From: Fistulifera solaris
Lineage: Eukaryota; Bacillariophyta; Bacillariophyceae; Naviculales; Stauroneidaceae
NCBI GenBank assembly: GCA_030295235.1
Contig: AP026138.1
Span: 682,001-746,000, forward strand
Direction: 5' to 3'
Length of the DNA: 64,000 nt
The notes beneath the pieces were generated by a model, which saw nothing but the letters and a program-made list of their open reading frames with translations, searched no databases and was not told where the DNA came from. Below are positions 9,923 through 21,000 of the stretch, in pieces. Position 1 is the first letter of the stretch. Each line of letters begins with the position of its first letter. The translations under genes and the position numbers were made by a program.

Positions 9923-11572
9923 TCACCGAACCACAATCAAATCATCAATCTTCAAGATCATGGCCACCGTCTCGGTAGCCAATCGAATGGCGGACGTCGT
10001 CACCATCAAGGGTTGCACTACATTTTGGGCAAACATGTCTTCGACTTGTGCGGTCTTGACGTGAATACCCGCACCGACCACTCCCTTGGCCTGTTGCGCG
10101 CGAAGTTCGGTGACCGTCTGAATGGCATTTTGTCCGGCATTCTCGGCCAAGGTGTACGGAATCACCTCCAAAGCGTCAGCAAACGCCGTTAAACAATAGG
10201 CATCTTGGCCCGACAAGGTCCGGGCGTGTTCTCGCAAAGCCATGGCGGCTTGCGATTCCGCGGCACCTCCACCCGCCATGAGAGCCGGCTCTTGGACCAA
10301 ACATCGCACCACACACTGGGCATCGTGCAAAGACCGTGAGGCTTCGGCCAACACCAAATCGTTGCTTCCTCGTAGCAAGACCGTGACGGTACTGCCGGCA
10401 TTGGCAATTCCCGTAAATTGCACTACCGTATTGTTTCCTCCTTCCATGTACACATCTTCCACTAGTTCCGCGTGCCCCAATTTGTTGGCGTCCAATTGAT
10501 CGGGATGAGCGATGGGTTGACAATGGAGCGTGCGACAAATAAAATCCACATCACTCCGTTCAATGTCGGTCACGACCAAAATTCCCATCTTGGCCAAGAA
10601 ATGCAACGACAATTCGTTGTAGGCATCTCGTAAGATAGATTTTTGAATTAATAGCACATTGCATCCCGTCTTTTTGATTTGTTTGCACTGTTCCAACAGA
10701 TATTTTCGTTCTTCCCGTAGAATCCGATCCATGGCGGCGTAATCACTGACGACGACTTGATTGTCCATATCGGTTTTGGGTGCCGAAAGACAGTACTGAA
10801 TCAGTGCAATTTTCGCCTGTTCCATCCGTTTGGGTCCTCCCGATTTGGCCGATCCTTTGGTCAGTACAAGACCGCGAATGAGTTCCGTGTCATCGACGGT
10901 CCCGCCCACTTGTTCGACCAACCGAATGTCTCGTAAATCGACGGTGCGATTGTTGTTTGCAAGCAATGACAAAACGGAATCGACCGCAATGGGTGCCAAC
11001 AAATCGGTATTCTGCGAAACAACTTTACTACTGAGACACGTCTCGACCGCGTGCAAAAGTTGTTCCCGATTGTCCGCCACGACGAGACGTGCGACCTTTT
11101 TCAAAGAGTCACACGCCGTTTCGGCCGCTTGTAAAAAGTATTGGGCGACCGCCGATGGATGCAATCCCTTGCGCAACAAGACGGACGCACTGTCCAACAA
11201 GGCTCCGGCGAGTACCACGACGGTCGTCGTCCCATCTCCCGCTTGGACATCTTGGGCTTGCGACAATTCGACCAACATTTTGGCCGCCGGATGCAAGACA
11301 TTCATTTTGGACAAAATGGTCGCACCGTCGTTACTAATGAGGACGGATCCATCTTCGAGTTGCATCAATTTGTCCATGCCGCGGGGTCCCAAAGACGTGC
11401 GGATGGCATTGGCGAGGGCCTGTTTATAATATAGTTCAATGAAAAATGAGAAGAAATACCTGCATTCTTTATCCATCCTTCCATGTTTCGAACGCACCTT
11501 GGCCGCCACAATATTCGATGTCCGAACATCTTTGCCTTTCGAGCGTTCATTGTAAGTTTCTCCCGACACCAT
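9923..11572 (-). CDS. CCT4: T-complex chaperonin TCP-1 subunit delta (CCT4)
   Basis: A subunit of the cytosolic double-ring chaperonin that folds actin, tubulin and other proteins using ATP. Motifs are RTSNIVAAK, AIRTSLGPRGMDK, SNDGATIL, QDVQAGDGTTTVVVLAG (nucleotide binding), NVVQPLMV and the C-terminal ATETVAMILKIDD typical of the delta subunit. One intron lies at 11420-11497 (78 bp, donor GTGCGT, acceptor CAG). It is a multiple of three and has no stop codon, so the genomic frame reads straight through it. Spliced, the protein is 523 residues, the usual CCT length. It is divergent from the phosphate carrier gene across about 530 bp. Confidence 0.95.
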   Translation of the reverse strand: MVSGETYNERSKGKDVRTSNIVAAKVRSKHGRMDKECRYFFSFFIELYYKQALANAIRTSLGPRGMDKLMQLEDGSVLISNDGATILSKMNVLHPAAKMLVELSQAQDVQAGDGTTTVVVLAGALLDSASVLLRKGLHPSAVAQYFLQAAETACDSLKKVARLVVADNREQLLHAVETCLSSKVVSQNTDLLAPIAVDSVLSLLANNNRTVDLRDIRLVEQVGGTVDDTELIRGLVLTKGSAKSGGPKRMEQAKIALIQYCLSAPKTDMDNQVVVSDYAAMDRILREERKYLLEQCKQIKKTGCNVLLIQKSILRDAYNELSLHFLAKMGILVVTDIERSDVDFICRTLHCQPIAHPDQLDANKLGHAELVEDVYMEGGNNTVVQFTGIANAGSTVTVLLRGSNDLVLAEASRSLHDAQCVVRCLVQEPALMAGGGAAESQAAMALREHARTLSGQDAYCLTAFADALEVIPYTLAENAGQNAIQTVTELRAQQAKGVVGAGIHVKTAQVEDMFAQNVVQPLMVTTSAIRLATETVAMILKIDDLIVVR

Positions 11573-12105
11573 TTTGTTGTTGACTATTTATGTGTAAGCT
11601 ATTACTATGCTAACTTAGAAGGATCAAATGAAGGAGGAAGTAATAATGAGTGTCAATGACAAAGGCAATCTTTTTTTTTTTTTTTTTCCAACAGGATGCG
11701 CGGTGCAAAAAATAAGCCAAAAGCGAAAGGAGAGCGAGCGGTCGACGGAAGGTATTGTTATGTTGACGAAACGGTCGAGGTTACTGCGCACCTCCTTTCC
11801 CTTTTCCTACGTCATCCATCCAAGTTCGACGTCAGCATAGGCATGTCGGAAGTGACGCATGTACATTTTGATTCACAGTCATTCAGCCATTCTTGGCATG
11901 TTCGCCATTCTGCGACAAAGAGTAGAAAGCGTTCCCCGTTTGTTTCGCTTTGAGGATCGATTTTGCGCGCATCATCCTCCATCGCTTTTTTTTTTTTTTT
12001 CGCTCCTCTTTGCGTCATTTTACCCCGAGCTCGTCGTCCTCATTAAAGACTCTCGCAGTTCTTCTCTTTCTTCTTCTTTATTAACTATTATTATCTATCA
12101 AAACA
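11573..12105. promoter_or_regulatory. Divergent promoter region between CCT4 and phosphate carrier
   Basis: The only DNA between two head-to-head genes, so it must hold both promoters. It has two T runs (about 11671-11688 and 11987-12001) and single words of the TGACGT/ACGTCA type, for example ACGTCA near 11829. Such words act as CO2/cAMP-response elements in some diatom promoters, but one copy is weak evidence. No gene is seen. Confidence 0.45.
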
Positions 12106-13250
12106 ATGACAACTACGGGTGCCGTTCTACTCGCTCCTTCTCCGGCGGAAGGAGTCAAGTATGATCTCATGTATTATCTCAAGGGGGCGGCCGCCGGAGG
12201 TATCTGTTGTTCCATTACGCACGGTGCTTTGACGCCGGTCGATGTCGTCAAGACGCGTGTGCAACTCGATCCTGTGAAAGTACGTACTGTAGTGTGATGA
12301 CATGTATTTGTGAGGGATATGCTGGGCTTGTTTGTTGCGTCTTCGAGTTGCACCCCGACACACCTTCTCTTTCTCTTCCGATGAATCTCTCATCTCTTTT
12401 CAACTTCTTCTCTTCTCATTCATTCCGTTCCTTTACACTTCACACTCTACACTCTTTGCAGTACAACACCGGATTGGTCGGAGGATTCCGCACCGTCATT
12501 GCCGAAGAAGGTGTGGCCGCACTCGCGACGGGTCTCGGTGCTACCGCCGTCGGTTACTTTATTCAGGGATGGTTCAAATTCGGTGGAGTCGAGTACTTCA
12601 AGATCAAAGCCGCTACTTCCCTCGGAGAACAAAAGGCCTGGGAAAACAAGACCGCCATTTACATTGGAGCCGCGGCCGGAGCTGAAACCATTGCCGATAT
12701 CTTCCTCTGTCCGCTCGAAGCCGTCCGTATTCGATCCGTCTCGGACCCCGAATTCTGTACCGGACTATTGGATGGATTCCAAAAAATGGCCGCCACGGAA
12801 GGCATCGGCGGTTTCTACGCCGGTCTCGCTCCCATTTTGGCCAAGCAAGTCCCGTACACGTGCGCCAAGTTCGTCGTACAAGGCTCCGTCGCCGACAGCA
12901 TGTACGCGGGCATGGGCAAAACACCGGCCGAAGTCAGCAGCACCACCGCCTTGGGTGTTTCGCTACTGTCGGGTGTCATTGCCGGTGTCGCGTCCGCGGT
13001 CATTTCCCATCCGGCCGATACGTTGCTCAGTAAAGTCAACAAGAAGGGAGCCGGTGGCGATGGACCCATGATGACGCGATTGATGAACATTGCCCGCGAA
13101 ATTGGTTTTGTCAAGTTGTTGACGGTCGGGTTGGCGCCCCGTTGTGTCATGATTGGTACGCTCACGGCCGGACAGTTTGGTATCTTTGATACCGTCATGA
13201 ATGCGTTGGGGGCCAGCAAGTTCCATTTCCATAATCCCGAACAGCATTAA
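12106..13250 (+). CDS. SLC25A3: Mitochondrial phosphate carrier (SLC25 family)
   Basis: Imports phosphate into the mitochondrial matrix for ATP synthesis. Two exons, 12106-12279 and 12462-13250, are joined across a 182 bp intron (GTACGT...TTGCAG) and give 320 residues. The three carrier repeats show their signature starts: TPVDVVKTRVQ, CPLEAVRIRSV and HPADTLLSKVN. GWFKFGGVEYFK, YAGLAPILAKQVPYTCAKF and GLAPRCVMIGTLTAGQ are typical of the phosphate carrier, not of other SLC25 members. There is no long presequence. It is divergent from CCT4. Confidence 0.95.
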
Positions 13251-13340
13251 ATAATAGTAATAGTATAGTGCTGTCATCGATTGAAAGTCATCTTATCAGA
13301 ACAATGGATTGTAACTAAAGTTCTAAATTCTATTGTGTTT

Positions 13341-15674
13341 CTACCAATCGCTGGAACTGCCTCCGTTGCGGGCTCCGATTCTCGATAAACGCACTTCGTC
13401 ACCGGAAACCGGATCGTACTGTTTCCACGAAACCGTACGATGGCGTGTCATGTAATGGAGCGGCAAAGGCACCGGTTCGGTATTTTCTTGCGAGGAGGAT
13501 GCCAAGCTCTCGGAAGGCGGTGGCCACAGATACAGAATTTCGGCTTTTTTCAAACAACTGTTTTCCTGGAATGCCAATTCCGGAGAACTCGGTCGACCAA
13601 TGCGGTGTTCACGCATCATCTGAGCCTCCAGACGCTCCAAATCATCTGTCGGTAAGCGTCCCTTGAACACAGCAACTTCGGCAATCGCACCGTCACCACC
13701 ACGTTCCATGTGTTGTCCACAACACAACGAAATTCCAAAACAATGATCGGAGCCCAGCGTTAAACCATCCAACATCGGCCGGCCATTCCGGTGTTCCGCA
13801 AAGTGGTGATGCTCGACATCTTCTTGCATCCCATCGACGCGCAATTCGGTCCGATTATCATCCACAATGGCGGTATAACAGTGCCACGATCCGGGTGAAA
13901 ATCTCCCACGATGTATTCTGCGTCGGGTGTAATTCTGGTCGTCGTCATCGTACTCGTCAAGCTTATTTCCAACATTGCGATAAATACACCGGCATCGATT
14001 CATCCGGTTGGGACCCTTCGGATCGTTGTCACAACCTTCGTCCTCTTCGCTGCTGCCATCACCATAACTTCGTCCACTGTGCTCGATCGCCACCGAAGCG
14101 TCCTCGGATGCATCGTCTCTCACGGACAGCCGCGCCGACGCTTCGTCTTCGGCTTGAGAGCCATTGTCGTATATGGCGTGCTCATCGTCAAGCGATTCAC
14201 GATCCTCCTCCCGAATCCAGTCTTCCGTTGCAATACAAAGAGCACTTCGTTCGACAATTTCGGTCAGTTCATCTTCGGGATACATGTGTCCTAGCTCGAA
14301 ACGGTGCCGCAGTCCCGATAGAAAACAACCGTCTTCTGTAGCAATGGCGACGCAAATGATGGTGACCGGTTCGGAGATGGGGCCGCAAGCGAAGAGTGGT
14401 GTAATCATACACACCGCATGGTATTTGGGAGCGTTGAGAAACTGAACGCAACGTTTTCCGGATTTTCGGGCTACTTCATCCACCGATTCGTCTACTATTT
14501 GTGTCAATTGATTCGTGCTGGCGCTTGTTATAACACGCGGAAGAACTTCACGCTGCAATTCTCGACGATGAAGCTCCTTTCGGATCAGGTAATCTTGAAG
14601 CTCCTGCAACCGAATCTCAGTTGTTTCCTCGTCGTCGTCATCATTTTCACTTTCACTCATGTGAGAGTTGATGATCTTGTTCACATCAATCGGTTTTCTA
14701 CCATCAACAACGATATCTTCATCCATGCAGAGACAATAACTCTCGGGACGGGCAACTGTAGCCCCTCGAACGGCAAATGTTGTTTGATGCCGCTCCAAGT
14801 TCTCTACAGCGAAATGACCAGGTATTGACGCTTCCGTGAAATGTATCGATGTCGATGACGGACTTATTGACAGTTGAGCCGCCGCATTGAGCAAAGTGGA
14901 TACAAAACTGGATCGATAACCGAAATGACGCAAGACTTGCATGGGTTGCTGGTAGCCGGTCCACTCCACAATTGTGCTAACGCTATTCATATCGTCAGGA
15001 GTTATGGAGTGACTGCTAGGAGTCAGAGCACTAGTCTTTTTCAGTTTCCCTCTTCTTGAATCTTCATCATCGTCATCATCATCCGTTTCATCTATATTTT
15101 CTTCACCATTTGGTGCGAAACGTCCCTGAGACTGTATCATTTTTTGAATCGGTCGTGTATTGTTTGCCAGAAGCATAGCCTTATGAATTTGTTGCTGTAT
15201 AATTTCTAATTCCTCTTCTTTCGATAGAGTCATTGCCAAACGTGTCTCTTTGATTCCCTCGGAACGAAACCAAGCGGCACAAAAGGTCTCATTGCCTCTC
15301 GGAACGCGCGATTCCTTTCGTCCATTTTTTCTTATTCGCCCGTTGCAGATATCTCCCTCTAAGATACAGCGTAGCATGGACGGAAGGAGTAAAAGCTGAT
15401 TCGTTTGGTCGCTCACTGCTTGTTCTAACAGCACTTGATGCAGAGCATTTCTCCAGCCGACACTGACATTGGAAAAATTCGCCACATCGCTATTAGAGAC
15501 GTCTCCCTGTGAAACAGCCCATTGCAAGAACACGTGCTCCGCGGTGCTCATTGTGTTGCCTCTTTGTTCGATGGGATAGACGCAATGCATCCTTTTGATC
15601 TTGGGAATCGACAAGCCAACAATGAAGGAAAAGAAAGCAACAAGAAAAACAACGATTGTGACGAAAAACAACAA
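13341..15674 (-). CDS. Single-span protein with LamG/concanavalin-like C-terminal domain
   Basis: A 777-residue open frame without introns. Residues 3-24 form one strongly hydrophobic helix (signal anchor or signal peptide). The middle is rich in D and E, with several acidic runs. The C-terminal quarter resembles a LamG/concanavalin-type jelly roll: GSWHCYTAIVDDNRTELRVDG, then GLTLGSDHCFGISLCCGQ and GAIAEVAVFKGRLP, the usual end of such domains. This suggests a secretory-pathway or surface protein that binds glycan or protein. A later Met (MSTAEHVFLQW, about 15551) would remove the hydrophobic helix. I do not recognise a named family. Confidence 0.75.
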   Translation of the reverse strand: MLFFVTIVVFLVAFFSFIVGLSIPKIKRMHCVYPIEQRGNTMSTAEHVFLQWAVSQGDVSNSDVANFSNVSVGWRNALHQVLLEQAVSDQTNQLLLLPSMLRCILEGDICNGRIRKNGRKESRVPRGNETFCAAWFRSEGIKETRLAMTLSKEEELEIIQQQIHKAMLLANNTRPIQKMIQSQGRFAPNGEENIDETDDDDDDEDSRRGKLKKTSALTPSSHSITPDDMNSVSTIVEWTGYQQPMQVLRHFGYRSSFVSTLLNAAAQLSISPSSTSIHFTEASIPGHFAVENLERHQTTFAVRGATVARPESYCLCMDEDIVVDGRKPIDVNKIINSHMSESENDDDDEETTEIRLQELQDYLIRKELHRRELQREVLPRVITSASTNQLTQIVDESVDEVARKSGKRCVQFLNAPKYHAVCMITPLFACGPISEPVTIICVAIATEDGCFLSGLRHRFELGHMYPEDELTEIVERSALCIATEDWIREEDRESLDDEHAIYDNGSQAEDEASARLSVRDDASEDASVAIEHSGRSYGDGSSEEDEGCDNDPKGPNRMNRCRCIYRNVGNKLDEYDDDDQNYTRRRIHRGRFSPGSWHCYTAIVDDNRTELRVDGMQEDVEHHHFAEHRNGRPMLDGLTLGSDHCFGISLCCGQHMERGGDGAIAEVAVFKGRLPTDDLERLEAQMMREHRIGRPSSPELAFQENSCLKKAEILYLWPPPSESLASSSQENTEPVPLPLHYMTRHRTVSWKQYDPVSGDEVRLSRIGARNGGSSSDW

Positions 15675-15677
15675 AAA

Positions 15678-16121
15678 ATGGAACGTGCGGTGCTCCGGAG
15701 ACGATCGCAGGACGAACTCTTGAAGGGAAGCGCGTTTCGAGGATAGTAAGTTGTATACCGGTAAGTCTCGTTAAGTAGCCACTATCGTTGTTAGTGTTGG
15801 TTTATGGTGTTAACGACTTAATCAAATTGCAGTCCCGGAGCTTATGGCACGAGCAATAAGAATGGGCACTTTGGATGGGCCTACACATGTAGATTTTCAA
15901 CGTGGCGCGATTTCTATGATGAAACTAGTGGTGTTATTATTTCTGTGCGGGGAGAGACTTTAAGCACGATCACATGCACAAGAGAACAACGCTGTTTTAA
16001 AAAAACTTACTATGCTATAGCCGATGCCGATGCGCGATGCGTCTCGGCCAAACCTGTCAAAGACGATGATCCGCAACGAAGCGGAAAGGTTCTGATGGCA
16101 CCTCGAATCGAACCGTGCTGA
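15678..16121 (+). CDS. Small two-exon gene, unknown function
   Basis: Predicted from splice signals. Exon 1 (15678-15745) encodes MERAVLRRRSQDELLKGSAFRG and stops at a consensus donor GTAAGT. The 87 bp intron ends AATTGCAG at 15832. Exon 2 (15833-16121) continues in frame with PGAYGTSNKNGHFGWAYTCR and runs to a TGA, giving about 118 residues. The protein is basic at its start and has five cysteines. It begins 4 bp from the start of the divergent LamG-like gene, and its 3' end overlaps the antisense F-box gene by 65 bp. Codon use looks plausible but no family is recognised. Confidence 0.4.
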
Positions 16122-17223
16122 CATGGTGTTCGTTGAAGTCATCGTTGGAACTTGTTAAATGTTCTTCAAACGATAGATAACCGTTACGGCCGTGAATGTT
16201 GATTGGTTGTATAGTCAATACGATCTTTACGAATTGCCAAGGCTGCTTCGCGACGACTGTTACTTGTCGTCCACTGACTTGATATCTTCCCCACACGGCT
16301 GCCGCATCTTCCGTGTAACCCAAATTCACTCTCCGTAACCGCGGGAACATGTCATGCGGAGCCGTTGTAGTCAAAGCATAAATAACGCGCCCGTCTTCTT
16401 GAAAATACAAATAGCGATAGTAAATACTTTCGAGAATGGCTCCATGTGGGATCTAGAAATCACCATCAAGCTGCCTGTGAGATCATTTTCAATTCAGTCA
16501 ATCTGCTCATCCACTATGTCTTACCTCAGTCCACATGTCTCGTTGAATCTTTTTGATTTGTTTATACTTAATCACGTACACTCCACCTCCGGCACGGACT
16601 CGTGGTCGCTTTTCGAGCATCGTACGATACGAATTTCCAAAGCGCGAGACGTGCAGTGTGCGTTTCTTGCTTTGTTGAAGATACAAACGTTCGCACAATC
16701 TCCGATAGGCGGCTTCGGTCCGGGTAAACGATTTCCAATGCGGACTGACTAATGCCAGTGTAGCATAAGTATCCACTGGTAGGAAATCAAAGACCCGATG
16801 CAATAAATCATCCGGAAGTATCAGTATGCGTCCACCTACTTGGAGTAATTGATCCGTCGGTAACGAGTCTTGAGCCGCCAGTCGTTCCGATTCTATCTTC
16901 TCATCTAATTCCTCATGATCCGAATCTTCTTCTTCGTTTTTGGCTGCTTCAACTTTGCGTTGCTCTTCTTCTACCGTCAATGGATGAGAATCGTCTGGTT
17001 GAAGGGGGTATGCTAAGGTGTTGGAATACGGTTTGCTGTCGGAAGAATCTCCCACGGCGCGTTGCATCGTCATATATTCTTCAAATTCGCCGATTGTTTT
17101 GTAGCCATACTTGAACGCCAATTCCTTGCGCTCATTTCTTGACAGCATGTGCCAAATCGGCCACGTTAGCTCCCATTCATTGTCCCAAATTTCAACGGAA
17201 ATAGGGGCACTGTCGGAGCTCAT
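16057..17223 (-). CDS. F-box protein, FBXO9/Hrt3-like
   Basis: A probable substrate receptor of an SCF ubiquitin ligase. Two exons, 17223-16525 and 16452-16057, are separated by a 72 bp intron (GTAAGA...TTCTAG), giving 364 residues. An acidic linker (residues about 85-115) precedes an F-box at about 133-180 (LPDDLLHRVFDFLPVDTY...WKSF). The C-terminal domain matches the FBXO9/Hrt3 type: YRTMLEKRPRVRAGGVYVI-like strand, IPHGAILESIYYRYLYFQEDG, ALTTTAP, and RYQVSGRQVTV. These proteins help turn over TEL2/TTI1 or hexose-transport regulators in other eukaryotes; the target here is unknown. Confidence 0.88.
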
Positions 17224-18083
17224 CTTCTGCTCTCAATTCTTCGCAGTTTCGCTATCCACAGATTTCGCGCAACAAAACTCCTTTCAATCGAGAATTTAAA
17301 GGGTTATCGGCAGAGGTAACTGAGTTTCACAGCAGCAGAGGTAATGTAATTCGATAGAATAGAAAAAGAACCGCCGACGGAATTTTTTCGAATGAATGAA
17401 TCATCATCACACGACAACGCGCGACGTAACAGTCAGCATTTCCGTCTGCTTTACAATACGAACAACTGCGTCTACTATACCAGGTAAGGTTATCGTAAAA
17501 ATTGTCGAATGAATCAACTTATCCACGGCTGCACTTCAGTCACGAATAAATATTCTTTCGAGCGACAATTCTGCCCACAATTCATTCGTTCAGCAACATC
17601 TCTTCGATTCCATTCCTTTGTAGTTGTTGCAATGGAATAGGCTACCGGTACCAGGTATAGCAGTGTTTGAATTACACGTCATTATTTTTATTACGTCAAT
17701 GGGCCTTGCGAAAATTTGTCTTTCGTATTTCCTATGGACCCAAGTGTTGTCCGTTTTTCGCCACGACTGCACTTCAGTCATGAATCAATTTTCTTCGAGC
17801 GACAATGCTGCCTACATTTCGTTCTTTAAGAAAAATGTCTGAGCTCCGTTTGTCGTTGTCGCATTGAAATACGATATAGCAGTGTTTTTATAAAGAGTCG
17901 TTATATTTCACGTCGAAGAGCCTTGCGAACATTAACTTCCGTATTTACTATGACCCAAAGTGTTGGTTCTATGAGACCGCGACTGCATTTCAGTCACGAG
18001 ACCACTTCGGTTAGACTACCTTGAGTTAGGTTTTGAACAACTAAAAATGCATTTGTATTCAATAAATCAAAGACTTTCGTTTA
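17224..18083. other. Intergenic region with no gene seen
   Basis: Upstream of the F-box gene and downstream of the P5A ATPase. Apart from the dispersed repeats (17510-18015) it holds only short open frames that fall inside the repeats. Confidence 0.6.
17510..18015. repeat. Dispersed intergenic repeat family, two copies plus a partial one
   Basis: The same family as at 7735-8215. Copies begin near 17515 and 17755, about 240 bp apart, with 'cgagcgacaat.ctgcc', 'cgtcattattt' and 'gccttgcga', then 'cccaagtgtt' or 'cccaaagtgtt' in order. The GACTG-N5-CAGTC hairpin is seen at 17764-17778 and 17981-17995, and a slightly altered one near 17526. Confidence 0.85.
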
Positions 18084-21000
18084 TTATAGCTCCTCACGCA
18101 CCGCATCGGTCGCTGCTTGTATAGATTCGCACGCTGCGCCCGCACACGCTTCGAAGACATCCAAGCTATCCATCCCATTTCCCTCTGTGATGTTCAAGGT
18201 TGCATTCCGCTCCATTTCGAGCATTAAATCCCATTGATCGCTATTACCCATAAAGGCATGCATGATGAATCCGATGATCGCAAACGTCTTCAGTAGACTC
18301 CAAACGTCCTTCATGGATGTCTCGGCGAAACCAGCAACAAGAATGTGTCTGCAGAAAAAAAATTTCATGAGGCGGTCCAGAAGAAACGTTGCAACCAAAT
18401 CCATCGCCAGAATTGTAAGAATAAAATTACGAAAGCCCTCATCTGGGAACGGAACCAACTGGAAATAACGGTTCAAACCAGGAACCGATTCCGAGGCAAA
18501 CATGAACGTTAAAACAAAAGTGGCTGTGAGACTCCATAAAAGCGGTCGGTTCTCGGTGACACCTGTCATGAACGGGCGGCCTTGTAAATTCACGAAAAAT
18601 ACCGTGACTTGCTGAACGCTGCTTACGAGGAATACGACAGTGTTTAAGATGCCGGGTTTGAAAGTTCCATCAAGTTCGGCATCGTAATCAGGTGGCAGTG
18701 CGTCTTTGCGGTGGAGACCGCAGCATAGAGAGTGCCAAGGTGAACAGCGAATTGAGCGAGTAGACTACAGAACAGCGCTGGGTGGAAAATTGAAGTCAGA
18801 GGGCGAACGCTCGACAGTTTGTCAAGGGGCTTTGATCGTGACACCGACATAAAGGAAACAGATCCCAATAGACCCATCGCAGTCATCTGTGTGTCACCGT
18901 ATTTCACTCCATCGAGATACAATGCGGAAAGAGAATATGAGCTGATAAGGCATTGTAGTGCCATGATTTGGTACTGATATTTTCACGTCAGAGAAGTTAG
19001 ATATTTGAAGTAACCGTGAACAGTTTGACAGCAAAGTTCGACTTACCATCTGAATGCTAGAAACAAGGGTACAACGACCCTGTCGAACAATATCGACGCA
19101 ACTCTGTATACTTGGCATCTTACTTGTAAATGGTGCAGCCATAGAAGCGTCTCCCAGTTTGACAACAGGAGTTTCTCCGGCGTCAAGCTCTTCGAATTGT
19201 GCTGCCAACGAAGCAGCCGAACCCTCAACGCCGCCAAGCTGAGCAGCTTTCTTTTGGCCTCCTCCCTTTCAGCTGCCATAAACTCTTTCAATGCCTTGAA
19301 ACTCGCGAACGACTCCCCCTTGCGCTGCCAGTTCTTCTGCCCTTTCCTGCATTCGTCTCTGTTTCTCCATCATTACCCTTCGTTGCTCGGCTTTCTTTTC
19401 AGCCTGCGTCATATTCTTCTTATCCTTCTCATTCTTGGCGTCGTGTCTCTTCACAGCGATCTCACGAGCTTTGATTTGGTAAAGCTGTACGAGGTCCTCT
19501 TTCTCTTTGAGTTCGGGATACTTGTCGGGATCGACACCAATGGATCTAATTTTCATCTTCAAGACACGCGTTGGCAGGGATCTTATCTGTTCCAGATGCT
19601 CCTGGCTCATGATTGCGGTCACATTACTTGTCTCCTTTGTATTTTCTGTCTCCACGCCATTCTCTTTTTCAACATTCATATTCCCGAACCCCGACAGCAG
19701 CGCTACGCCGACATCAGCCTGTTTCAATGCACCGACATCGTTTGCACCATCACCGCACATCAAACATAACGCTCCTACTCCATGCAAACATTCAATGACT
19801 TGCTCCTTTTCATCGGGTGCCATTCGAGCAAACACCTTGATGAATTGAAGCACTTTCTTGGTCCCGCTATCTTGTTCAAATGCAGTTGCAAGACATTTTC
19901 CAGTTGTAGCCAAATCGTACTTCTTTGATAAATTTGGGATCTCATCCGAAACGAAATCGGCCACTTTGCTTCCGTCATTGTAGCTGCGCCAGAGAAGTTT
20001 CTCTTCGCCTGTTTTTTCGAGGAATGCAATTGGTTTGTACAATTTCTGTGCCTTTTTTCTTCTCTTTTCGTTTCTTGGAAGGAATAGAACCATTCCGCTT
20101 TGACTCCAGAAAAGCACGAAGTTCTTCATTTTCTTCTTCTATGTCTTCCTTCTCGGTGTTTCCAATCGGTTCGCAGATGTTAACTTCCTTGGCGACGTGG
20201 ATCGCCGTAAGAAGCGCGTCTCCGGTCACCATCGCGACGCTCATTCCACCTTCTTTCAAATGTTGCAGAACGCGCGCGGTATCTTTCCTCACTTTACAGG
20301 TAAATGCAATGAAACCCGCGAAAACAAGCTGAGATTCACAAACAGCTCTGCTGTCAATTGCCTTTTAACAGAAGCCTTAGAGCTAAGCTCCTTGAAGGCC
20401 AAGGCAATTAATCGGAACCCTTGTTTTGATAAATATTGAGCTTTTGCGTCGTAGCCGTCGGGCTTTGATGAAAGCAGTTGACCTATAGCTTCGGGTGAGC
20501 CTTTTGCAACGGCGTACGTCAGACCAGCATTTGTGTCAACTACGCAACTCATTCGCTGCAGTTTCGAGCTAAAGTGATGCCTTGATAGAATTTCCACTTC
20601 TGTAACTTTATTGTTGTCGCCCAGCACGAACGGCTTCCCCGCAGGCTTTTTCTTTGTTGCATCCTTTGGAACAGATTTGCCCGACATCGACGATACATGC
20701 CATCTCATGGATGCGATTGCAGCACTTTCAAGCGGATCGCCCTGTGTCTCATCGTCAACGACAACAAGCGTGTGGCAGCCTGCTAGAACAAACCCAGCCT
20801 CACTTGTAACTTGGGTCATCGGTTTCAATAAATCATCTTCTTCAGCTGAGTCAGGTAGCTTTAGCTTGTCGGGTTCGCACACTCCCACAGCGACAAGTTC
20901 ATCGGTGGTCAATGTGCCTGTTTTATCAAAAAGACATGCGTCCAGCTTACCAGCAACTGGCACCTTGTATGGTTCAGTACAAAAGATGTGCATCTTCATA

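Noticed and set aside
11829-11840. CO2-responsive element in the CCT4/phosphate-carrier promoter
   Set aside because: A single ACGTCA word is expected by chance in 500 bp and no tandem arrangement is present.
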